Source: Aquabacterium sp. (GTDB taxonomy: Bacteria; Pseudomonadota; Gammaproteobacteria; Burkholderiales; Burkholderiaceae_C). Taken from it: a stretch of DNA of 64,000 bases. The notes beneath the pieces were generated by a model that saw only the letters and a program-made list of their open reading frames with translations, had not been told where the DNA came from and did not search any database. The DNA is taken from NCBI GenBank assembly GCA_023266355.1, contig JAHFQM010000008.1, positions 62,001 to 126,000 of the forward strand, written 5' to 3'. The stretch's first letter is position 1, and the number at the start of each line of letters is the position of its first letter. The position numbers and the translations under genes are program-made. Shown here piece by piece: positions 42,954 through 52,102 of the stretch.

Positions 42954-45104
42954 ATGCCCCGCCAGCTTTTCGTCACCACCGCGCTGCCTTACGCCAACGG
43001 CCACTTCCACATCGGCCACATCATGGAATACATCCAGGCCGACATCTGGGTGCGGTTCCAGCGCATGCAGGGCCACCAGGTGCACTTCGTGGGCGCGGAC
43101 GATGCCCATGGCGCGCCCATCATGATCGCGGCGCAGAAGGTGGGCAAGACGCCACAGCAGTTCGTGGCCGACATCGCGGCGGGCCGCAAGCCGTATCTGG
43201 ACGGCTTCCACATCAGCTTCGACCACTGGTCCAGCACCGACAGCCCGGAAAACCACGAACTGGCGCAGTCCATCTACCGCGCGCTCAAGGCCGAGGGCCT
43301 GATCACGGTGCGCCCGGTCGAGCAGATGTTCGACCCCGAGAAGGGCATGTTCCTGGCCGACCGATTCGTCAAGGGCGAGTGCCCCAAGTGCGGCGCGAAA
43401 GACCAGTACGGCGATTCCTGCGAAGTCTGCGGCGCGGTCTATGCCCCGACCGAGTTGAAAAACCCGTACTCGGCGCTCAGCGGCGCCACGCCGGTGCTGA
43501 AGACGTCCGACCACCACTTCTTCAAGCTGTCCGACCCGCGCTGCTTCGAATTCCTGCAGCAGTGGACGCAGGACGGCAAGCTGCAAGCCGGCGTGGCCAA
43601 GAAGATCAAGGAATGGTTCACCAAAGACGAGAACGGCGAAGGTGGCAAAACCGGGGGACTCAGCGACTGGGACATCAGCCGCGATGCGCCTTATTTCGGC
43701 ATCGAGATTCCCGACGCACCAGGCAAATACTTTTACGTCTGGCTGGACGCGCCCATCGGCTACCTGGCCTCGCTGAAGAGCTATTTCGCCTCAGGCGGCC
43801 CGAAGGCCAAACACGGCGAAACCCGCAGCTTCGAGGACTTCATGGCCGACCCGGCCGTCGAGCAGGTCCACTTCATCGGCAAGGACATCACCTACTTCCA
43901 CACCCTGTTCTGGCCCGCGATGCTGAAGTTCAGCGGCCGCAAGCTGCCGAACCAGGTGAACGTGCATGGCTTCATGACCGTCAACAACGGCGAGAAGATG
44001 TCCAAGAGCCGCGGTACCGGCCTCGACCCGCTGAAGTACCTGAGCATCGGCATGAACCCCGAATGGCTGCGCTACTACATCGCCGCCAAGCTCAATGCCA
44101 ACGTGGAGGACGTGGACTTCAACCGCGACGACTTCACCGCCCGCGTCAACAGCGACCTGGTGGGCAAGTACATCAACATCGCCAGCCGCGCCGCGGGCTT
44201 CATCGCCAAGCGCTTTGGCGGCCAGCTGACCGCCACCCTGGGCGAAGATGGCCGCACCTTGCTGAGCACGCTGCAGGCCGGCCGCACCGGCATCACCGAG
44301 CTGTACGAGGCGCGCGAACTGGGCAAGGTGCTGCGCGAAATCATGCTGCTGGCCGACCGCGTCAACGAGTACGTGGACGCCAACAAGCCCTGGGAGCTGG
44401 CCAAGCTCGAAGGCCAGGACGCCCGCCTGCAAGAGGTGTGCACCGTCTGCATCGAGGCCTTCCGCCTGCTGAGCGTCTACCTCAAGCCCGTGTTGCCGGC
44501 CTTGGTGGCCAACGTCGAGGCCTTCCTGCAGACCGCGCCTTTGACCTTTGGCGATGCCGATGCGCTGCTGGGCGCTCACACCATCGGCAACTACCAGCAC
44601 CTGATGCAGCGCGTGGACCCGAAGATGCTGGACGCGCTGTTCGAGGCGCCGCCAGCGCCGGTGGTCGAAGCCCCGAAGCCGGGCGGCGAGAAGGGTGCAG
44701 CCCCCATGCCCCCCGAGGGGGACGCCTCCGCCTTGGGGCGGCCCGGCGGCGAGGCGATCGCTTCCACCATCACCATCGACGATTTCGCCAAGGTGGACCT
44801 GCGCGTGGCGAAGATCGTCAACGCCGAGCACGTGGAAGGCAGCACTAAGCTGCTGCGCCTGACGCTGGACGTGGGCGAGGGCCGCACGCGCAACGTGTTC
44901 AGCGGCATCAAAGAGGCCTACCAGCCCGAAGACCTGATCGGCAAGCACACCGTGATGGTCGCCAACCTGGCGCCGCGCAAGATGAAGTTCGGCGTCAGCG
45001 AGGGCATGGTGCTGGCCGCCTCGCATGCCGACGAAAAAGGCACGCCTGGCATCTACGTGCTGGAGCCTCTGGCTGGCGCCCAGCCGGGCATGCGCATCCG
45101 CTGA
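42954..45104 (+). CDS. metG: Methionyl-tRNA synthetase
   Basis: Charges tRNA-Met, including the initiator (716 aa). The Rossmann core has HIGH in [19 protein letters not shown] and KMSKS in [17 protein letters not shown] zinc-binding pair of CxxC motifs is present (ECPKCG and SCEVCG). The anticodon-binding domain extends to about residue 560. A C-terminal tRNA-binding OB domain (about 605-716) has [19 protein letters not shown]. The linker at residues 575-600 contains Gly/Pro-rich sequence coded by a GC-rich palindromic element. ATG 42954 gives [16 protein letters not shown], the family N-terminus. Confidence 0.97.
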   Translation: MPRQLFVTTALPYANGHFHIGHIMEYIQADIWVRFQRMQGHQVHFVGADDAHGAPIMIAAQKVGKTPQQFVADIAAGRKPYLDGFHISFDHWSSTDSPENHELAQSIYRALKAEGLITVRPVEQMFDPEKGMFLADRFVKGECPKCGAKDQYGDSCEVCGAVYAPTELKNPYSALSGATPVLKTSDHHFFKLSDPRCFEFLQQWTQDGKLQAGVAKKIKEWFTKDENGEGGKTGGLSDWDISRDAPYFGIEIPDAPGKYFYVWLDAPIGYLASLKSYFASGGPKAKHGETRSFEDFMADPAVEQVHFIGKDITYFHTLFWPAMLKFSGRKLPNQVNVHGFMTVNNGEKMSKSRGTGLDPLKYLSIGMNPEWLRYYIAAKLNANVEDVDFNRDDFTARVNSDLVGKYINIASRAAGFIAKRFGGQLTATLGEDGRTLLSTLQAGRTGITELYEARELGKVLREIMLLADRVNEYVDANKPWELAKLEGQDARLQEVCTVCIEAFRLLSVYLKPVLPALVANVEAFLQTAPLTFGDADALLGAHTIGNYQHLMQRVDPKMLDALFEAPPAPVVEAPKPGGEKGAAPMPPEGDASALGRPGGEAIASTITIDDFAKVDLRVAKIVNAEHVEGSTKLLRLTLDVGEGRTRNVFSGIKEAYQPEDLIGKHTVMVANLAPRKMKFGVSEGMVLAASHADEKGTPGIYVLEPLAGAQPGMRIR
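44693..44754. repeat. GC-rich palindromic (REP-like) element inside metG
   Basis: CCCCC-GA-GGGGG (44710-44721) is followed by CCGCC-TTGG-GGCGG (44728-44741) and further GC-rich sequence. It is in frame in the linker between the anticodon-binding and tRNA-binding domains. It resembles the short GC-rich palindromic repeats scattered between genes in Comamonadaceae-like genomes, an impression from memory that needs a genome search. Confidence 0.5.
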
Positions 45105-45127
45105 TGCGTTGACGTTGGTGGAGGCCA

Positions 45128-45147
45128 GGGCCGCAGGTGTGCGGCCC
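45128..45147. terminator. Strong hairpin between convergent metG and CYTH-CHAD genes
   Basis: GGGCCGCA and TGCGGCCC form a perfect 8-bp stem with loop GGTG in the 51-base gap between the two stops. No T-tract follows on either strand, so it may be a bidirectional terminator or a transcript 3'-end stabiliser. Confidence 0.4.
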
Positions 45148-45155
45148 GCTTCAGT

Positions 45156-46844
45156 TCACCAAGGTGCGTTGTACCGAAACCAGCGGCGCAGCGCGCGTTG
45201 CGCTTGCTTGCGCGAAGGCTTGCGCCGAGCCATCAACCACGCGCAAGCGGCCTGCGCGCGGATGTCCTGCGCCACCACCGACTGGTAGCGCGCCAGGGCG
45301 ACGGTTTCGTCCTGCAGGGTGCCCAGGGCATCCAAGGCTTTGGCCAGGGCCTGGGCATGCTTGGCCTCGTCCTGCGGCGACAGCGAGGCAAACAGGTCTT
45401 GCACATCCCGCAACTGGCGGGCACGGCGGCGCAGGCGGTGGGTGGCGCGTGGCCCCAAATCGCCAAAGCGGCGTGCCGTGCGTGCGCAGTGTCCATGCCA
45501 TCGGCGCAAGCCTGCCGACAGCCAGGCCTGTGCGCTCGGTGGTTCTTCCTGGAGTGCGCCAGGTGCCGGTGCGGATGGCGCATCCGCTGCTGCATCGGCC
45601 TCAGCGACCGCCTCGGCGCCTTCGGCCAGCAAGGCCGTCAGCACCTGCAGGCACAGCTCGGTGGCCAGGGTGCTGCGCGCCACGGCCGCGGGCGAGGCCG
45701 GACAGCCAGGCGGGGCAGGCAGCGTGGGCACAGGCAGGGCTGGCAGGCCCAGCTGCTGCAGCTTGCGTGGGATCCAGGCCAGCGCGTCCTGGTCGCGCCA
45801 ATGGCCGAGCTGCCGCGCCAGCACCGCGGCATGGCCGCAGGCGGCCTGCAGGGCCAGGTGGGCCACGGGCGACAGGTTCAGCGGCGTGCCATGGGCCTGG
45901 GTGTCCGCGACGAAGCGGCCCAGGGCGCGCAGGCGGCGCAGGCCTCGGCGCCACTGGTAAGCCACCGGGGCGGCGGCGGACAGATCGCCTGGATGGCGGT
46001 CCGGCAGGCCGGCCAGCTCGCTCATGTGGGCGGTGATGTGGGCCAGGCAGGCCTCGACGCCCGCGCGCCAAGCGGCTTCGGCGCTGAGCGAGGCCAGGCC
46101 GGTGGCAGGCAGGCGGGCAGGGCGTGGCTGGAACGACTCTGGCAGCGCGGCACTGGCATCGCCATCGACGGCCCATCGCGCCAGGCGGTCGCCGCGGTGG
46201 GCCTTGGTCTGGGTGTCCAGCCAGAGGCCGAAGCGCTGAACCCAGTCGCGCCCCGCGTCGATGACGGCCTGCGGGTGGCCGCTGATGAGCTCGATCTCCA
46301 ACTCGCGCACGGGCACGCTGCGCTGCGCAGACCCTGTTCCCGCCAGGATGGCGCCTTCGTCCAGGGCCAGTTCGACCACGCCCTCGTGCAGGGTGCCTGC
46401 GCCAACGGCCAGCTGCACGCGGGTGCGCCGCATGTCGGTGGCGTAGAGCTGCACCAGGCCGCACCGCGCGCCGTCTGCATCCTGCTCGGGCTGCCAGGCC
46501 AGCGACTGGCGCAGCGCAGCCTCGGCCGGGCCGCCTGCGTGCAGGCTCAGGCGAGGGGCCAGCGGCTGTCCTGCGGGTGGTGGCGGGGTCGCCCGGTTGT
46601 CTTCCACGCGGACCATGGTGTGGCTGCCCGCGGCCTTGAGCGTCTGCACCCAGTCGTCGCCCTCGCGGCGCACGCGCAGGGCCGAGCGCGCCTGCGCCAG
46701 GCGGCGGTCGGGCGTGTCGAAGTAGGCGGCTTGCAGGATCAGGGGGGCGGGCAGAGCCTGGTCGGGCGCCAGCCGTGCCAGCTCGGTGCGCACGGCGTCC
46801 AGCGCTTCGGCCGGGATCTGGAATTTCAGCTCGATTTCTTGCAT
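45156..46844 (-). CDS. CYTH and CHAD domain protein
   Basis: Protein of 562 aa joining an N-terminal CYTH triphosphate-tunnel domain (about residues 1-210, starting with MQEIELKFQIP, the ExExK motif) to a C-terminal CHAD helical domain (about 245-560). The CHAD part has conserved histidines and basic helices such as RRGLRRLRALGRF and RARQLRDVQDLFASLSPQDE. CHAD domains bind polyphosphate, and bacterial CYTH-CHAD proteins are inorganic triphosphatases (YgiF type). The start at 46844 is supported by GGGAGA nine bases upstream; another in-frame ATG is at 46853. It is divergent from the DUF3460 gene. A short Ala/Pro/Glu-rich insert splits the CHAD domain. Confidence 0.88.
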   Translation of the reverse strand: MQEIELKFQIPAEALDAVRTELARLAPDQALPAPLILQAAYFDTPDRRLAQARSALRVRREGDDWVQTLKAAGSHTMVRVEDNRATPPPPAGQPLAPRLSLHAGGPAEAALRQSLAWQPEQDADGARCGLVQLYATDMRRTRVQLAVGAGTLHEGVVELALDEGAILAGTGSAQRSVPVRELEIELISGHPQAVIDAGRDWVQRFGLWLDTQTKAHRGDRLARWAVDGDASAALPESFQPRPARLPATGLASLSAEAAWRAGVEACLAHITAHMSELAGLPDRHPGDLSAAAPVAYQWRRGLRRLRALGRFVADTQAHGTPLNLSPVAHLALQAACGHAAVLARQLGHWRDQDALAWIPRKLQQLGLPALPVPTLPAPPGCPASPAAVARSTLATELCLQVLTALLAEGAEAVAEADAAADAPSAPAPGALQEEPPSAQAWLSAGLRRWHGHCARTARRFGDLGPRATHRLRRRARQLRDVQDLFASLSPQDEAKHAQALAKALDALGTLQDETVALARYQSVVAQDIRAQAACAWLMARRKPSRKQAQRALRRWFRYNAPW

Positions 46845-46919
46845 GGCCGACATTCTCCCGCGTGGCGGCGCGTGCCGGCTAAAATGCCGGGTTGTCTCTT
46901 CCTTGACCCTGGACGCACC

Positions 46920-47120
46920 ATGCCGCTCTTCTGGAAACCGTACAAGTCCGACGCGACGCAGTTCATCGACAGCCTCAAGCAGCGTGACCCCCAGCTGGAA
47001 GCCCGCCAGCGCGAAGGCCGCTCCCTGCTGTGGGACCGCGCGCAAGACCGCGCCGCCCAGCAGGAGTTCAGCGAAGCCCGCGTGCCCCAGAAGCCCTACG
47101 TCTACCAGACCAAGGGCTGA
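46920..47120 (+). CDS. DUF3460 family protein
   Basis: Very small protein (66 aa) with the DUF3460 pattern: MPLFWKPYKSDATQFIDSLK, PQLEARQREGRSLLWD and the C-terminal VPQKPYVYQ. It is mostly helical and charged, without signal or membrane segment. Function is unknown. In Burkholderiales this gene commonly sits ahead of scpA, as here (20 bases before the scpA GTG), so the two are probably co-transcribed. A -10-like TAAAAT lies 35 bases upstream of the ATG, in the 75-base divergent gap. Confidence 0.85.
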   Translation: MPLFWKPYKSDATQFIDSLKQRDPQLEARQREGRSLLWDRAQDRAAQQEFSEARVPQKPYVYQTKG

Positions 47121-47140
47121 ACCCTGCCCGAGGCCGCGCG

Positions 47141-48016
47141 GTGAACCCCGAGGTGCTGGGCGACGGCGATGCCGCGCTGCAGGCGCTGGACGTCGCGGGT
47201 GCGCCTGCGCTGCCCCAGGTCGTGGACCATGTGGCGGTGGCGCGGCTCTATGGTGAGCCGCTGTTCAACCTGCCCACCGACCTCTACATCCCGCCGGACG
47301 CGCTGGAGGTCTTCCTGGAAGCCTTCCAGGGCCCGCTGGACTTGCTGCTCTACCTGATCCGCAAGCAGAACTTCAACATCCTCGACATCCCGCTGGCCGA
47401 CCTCACGCGCCAGTACCTGGCCTACGTCGATCAGATCCGCAAAAGCAACCTGGAGCTGGCCTCCGAGTACCTGCTGATGGCGGCCATGCTCATCGAGATC
47501 AAATCTCGCATGCTGCTGCCGCCCAAGAAGACGGACGATGGCGCCGAGCCCGAAGACCCGCGCGCCGAGCTGGTGCGCCGCCTCATCGAGTACGAGCAGA
47601 TGAAGCTGGCCGCGGCCGGCCTGGACCGCCTGCCCCTGCTGGGCCGCGACTTCCTGCGTGTCGAAGCCCACAGCGACCCGTCCATCGCCGTGCACCACCC
47701 GGAGGTCACGGTCGTCGATTTGCGCGAAGCCTGGATGGACATCCTGCAGCGCGCCCGCCTGCACACCCACCACACCATCAGCCGCGAAGAGCTCTCGGTG
47801 CGCGAGCACATGGGCATGGTCTTGCGGGCTTTGCAAGGCCAACGCTTCGTCGAGTTCGAAGGCCTGTTCGACGTGACCCGCGGCTCGCAGGTGCTGGTGG
47901 TGACCTTCATCGCCATGCTCGAATTGGCCCGCGAGCGCCTCATCGAGATCACCCAGGCCGAGGCCTTTGCGCCCATCTACGTGCGCCTTGCTTACGCACC
48001 GCTGCAGACCGAGTGA
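47141..48016 (+). CDS. scpA: Segregation and condensation protein A
   Basis: Kleisin subunit of the SMC-ScpAB condensin complex that compacts and segregates the chromosome (291 aa). The N-terminal SMC-binding part has FQGPLDLLLYLIRKQNFNIL, DIPLADLTRQYLAYVD and LASEYLLMAAMLIEIKSRML, the defining ScpA motifs. A C-terminal winged-helix domain (VVTFIAMLELARERLIEITQ) closes it. The start was placed at GTG 47141, with GAGG seven bases before it. About 50 residues precede the first motif, so a later start cannot be excluded. scpB is not in the window; DUF3460 lies upstream and panB downstream. Confidence 0.93.
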   Translation: MNPEVLGDGDAALQALDVAGAPALPQVVDHVAVARLYGEPLFNLPTDLYIPPDALEVFLEAFQGPLDLLLYLIRKQNFNILDIPLADLTRQYLAYVDQIRKSNLELASEYLLMAAMLIEIKSRMLLPPKKTDDGAEPEDPRAELVRRLIEYEQMKLAAAGLDRLPLLGRDFLRVEAHSDPSIAVHHPEVTVVDLREAWMDILQRARLHTHHTISREELSVREHMGMVLRALQGQRFVEFEGLFDVTRGSQVLVVTFIAMLELARERLIEITQAEAFAPIYVRLAYAPLQTE

Positions 48017-48024
48017 CGTGCGCC

Positions 48025-48030
48025 TAGAAT
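48025..48030 (+). promoter_or_regulatory. Possible -10 element of panB
   Basis: TAGAAT is placed 29 bases before the panB ATG, in the short gap after scpA. The -35 region would lie in the end of scpA and is not convincing. GAGGAG at 48047-48052 is the panB ribosome binding site. Confidence 0.3.
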
Positions 48031-48058
48031 CGGCCCCACTTTGTCCGAGGAGCCCCGC

Positions 48059-49803
<1,745 letters not shown>

Positions 49804-49818
49804 GCCGGCGCGCGGGCG

Positions 49819-52017
49819 TCAGAGCGTGGCCAGGAAGGCCACGACCTCGTCTTGCGAACGTGTGCGCTTCATGGGCGGCAGGCTCTGCCAGATGCGGCGA
49901 CCATAAGGCTTGTCGATCAGGCGGGTGTCGCAGATCATGAGCACGCCATGGTCGGTCTCCGAGCGGATGAGCCGACCCGCACCCTGCTTGAGCGCGATGA
50001 TGGCTTGTGGCACCTGGTGCTGCATGAAGGGGTTGCCGCCCGACTGGCCGAGCAGCTCCAGGCGCTTGGCCAGCACCGGGTCATCGGGCGGCGCGAAGGG
50101 CAGCTTGTCGATGACGACCAGCGTGAGCGCATCGCCCTTGACGTCGATGCCTTCCCAGAAGCTGTGGCTGCCCACCAGCACGGCATTGCCGGCGCGACGG
50201 AAGTCGTCGAGCAGCGTGGGGCGGGGCGCATCGCCTTGTTGCAGCACGGGGAAGGGGTCTCCGGCTTCCTGGAAGATCTGCTTGAGGCGGTCGGCCGCAC
50301 GGGCCACGGCGCGCAGGCTGGTGCACAGCACGAAGGTGCGCCCTCGGTTGGCGCGGATCAGGGGCAGGGCGGCATCGACCACGGCCTCGGTGTGGCCGGC
50401 ATCCGAGGGCAGGGGCAGGCCCTGCGGCACGTACAGCATGGCCTGGGCCGGGTAGTCGTAAGGGCTGGACCAGGCCGCGCATTCGGCATCTTCCAGGCCG
50501 AGGGCCTCGGTGAAGTGGCTGAAGTCGTTCTTGACGGCCAGCGTGGCCGAGGTGAACACCCAGGCACGGCGTGGCGGGGGGGCGATGCCGGTGTCTTCGT
50601 CGGCATCGGAGTTGTTTGTCGCGGAGGCATGTCCGGCGTGCCCGGCACCGTCGCCACCGGCCATGAGTGCCTGGAGGTCATCGCTGCCATCGTCTGCCGA
50701 GTCGCCATCGTCGGTGGCGGCGAAGGCCTGCACCATTTCAGCTTCGTGGGTGGCGTCTTCGGCCGTGGTGTCGGCGTCCTCCGCAGCTGCCGCGGTTGCC
50801 GCGCTGGCCTGGGTGCCGGCTTGCGCACCCAGGCCCAGCCGTTGCCGGCGGAACACATCGGCGACGGAGATCGGCGTGCGGTGCAACTGCACCCCGTGGC
50901 TGCCGACGTCCACCCAGCACAGCTCAGGCTCATGGGCCCGCTCGGGCGCGCCCCAAGCGGCCAGGCGCTGTATGAGCTGCTCGGTGCGGCGCAGCAGGTT
51001 GGCGAGGTCGGGCCCGCGTTCGGACTGGTGGTCCAGCACCTCGCGCAGGGCGTACAGGGCCTCTTGCAGTTGGTCCACCGTGGGGCGCAGCAGGTGGTCG
51101 TTGCCCAGTTGGGGCAAGGCCGTGCGCTGCGTTTGCGGGCCGAAGCACAGGCGCAGGTCGCGGGCGGCGCGCTCGACCGGCGCCAGCAGCTCGTTCCAGT
51201 GCGCGGCGTCGCGGGCCTGGGCCTGGCCGATGGCCAGGGTGTCGCGCACGAGGTCCAGCACCTGGGCGGTGGACACCGACTCGCCAAAGAACAGTGTGGC
51301 CGTGTCGGGCAGCTGGTGGGCTTCGTCGAAGACGATGGTCTGGGCGTTGGGCAGCAGCTCGGGCACGCCTTCTTCGCGCAGCATCAGGTCGGCGAAGAAG
51401 AGGTGGTGGTTGACCACGACGACGTCGGCGTCTTGCGCTTCGCGGCGGGCCTTGACGACGAAGCAGTCGGCGTAGCGCGGGCAGTCGCTGCCCAGGCAGT
51501 TCTCACGGGTCGAGGTGACGCGGGCCCAGATGGCGGCGTGCTCGGGCACGGTGGGGCACTCGGCCTTGTCGCCGTGGGTGCTCACGGGCGCGAAGCGGTT
51601 GATGAGGCTGAGGTCGCGCACCTCTTGCTTGCTGGCCAGCAGGGTGGCGTCCTGGTTGGTGCGGTCGAGGTGGTGCCAGCACAGGTAGTTGCTGCGGCCT
51701 TTGAGCAAGGCCACCTTGACGGGCACGCCCAGGGCATCGCGCACGGCGGGCAGGTCGCGGTGGAAGAGCTGGTCTTGCAGGGCCTTGGTGCCCGTGGAGA
51801 CGATGACCTTGCCGCCCTCGATCAGCGCGGGCACGAGGTAGGCGGCGGTCTTGCCCACGCCGGTGCCGGCCTCCAGCACCACGGTGCGGGCGTCGCGGAT
51901 GGCGGCTTGCACGGCCTGCGCCATTTCGATTTGCTCGCGGCGTTCGCAGTAGCCATCGAAGGCGCGGGCCAGCGGGCCGGCGGCGGAGAACAGTTCGTTC
52001 AGAGGGTTCGGGTCCAT
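49819..52017 (-). CDS. ATP-dependent DNA helicase, DinG/YoaA (XPD-like) family
   Basis: Superfamily 2 iron-sulfur helicase of 732 aa. Walker A is EAGTGVGKTAAYLVPALIEG and the DEAH box is IVFDEAHQLPD. Four cysteines expected to hold a 4Fe-4S cluster lie at about residues 154-190 (KAECPT and ENCLGSDCPRYADCF). C-terminal motifs include ATLFFGESV-type helix, FWEGIDVKGDAL and QGAGRLIRSETDHGVLMICD. An unusual low-complexity acidic insert of about 90 residues (Ala, Asp, Thr, His) precedes WVFTSATLAVKNDF. The family unwinds forked DNA and R-loops during repair. It is convergent with panC. Confidence 0.92.
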   Translation of the reverse strand: MDPNPLNELFSAAGPLARAFDGYCERREQIEMAQAVQAAIRDARTVVLEAGTGVGKTAAYLVPALIEGGKVIVSTGTKALQDQLFHRDLPAVRDALGVPVKVALLKGRSNYLCWHHLDRTNQDATLLASKQEVRDLSLINRFAPVSTHGDKAECPTVPEHAAIWARVTSTRENCLGSDCPRYADCFVVKARREAQDADVVVVNHHLFFADLMLREEGVPELLPNAQTIVFDEAHQLPDTATLFFGESVSTAQVLDLVRDTLAIGQAQARDAAHWNELLAPVERAARDLRLCFGPQTQRTALPQLGNDHLLRPTVDQLQEALYALREVLDHQSERGPDLANLLRRTEQLIQRLAAWGAPERAHEPELCWVDVGSHGVQLHRTPISVADVFRRQRLGLGAQAGTQASAATAAAAEDADTTAEDATHEAEMVQAFAATDDGDSADDGSDDLQALMAGGDGAGHAGHASATNNSDADEDTGIAPPPRRAWVFTSATLAVKNDFSHFTEALGLEDAECAAWSSPYDYPAQAMLYVPQGLPLPSDAGHTEAVVDAALPLIRANRGRTFVLCTSLRAVARAADRLKQIFQEAGDPFPVLQQGDAPRPTLLDDFRRAGNAVLVGSHSFWEGIDVKGDALTLVVIDKLPFAPPDDPVLAKRLELLGQSGGNPFMQHQVPQAIIALKQGAGRLIRSETDHGVLMICDTRLIDKPYGRRIWQSLPPMKRTRSQDEVVAFLATL

Positions 52018-52102
52018 GGGGCCATGCGGCTTCGCTCAAGCCCGACATTGTGGGGCCTGATGGCGCAGGCCGGCTTCGCTCCAATGGGGGGAGGGCGCGG
52101 TG

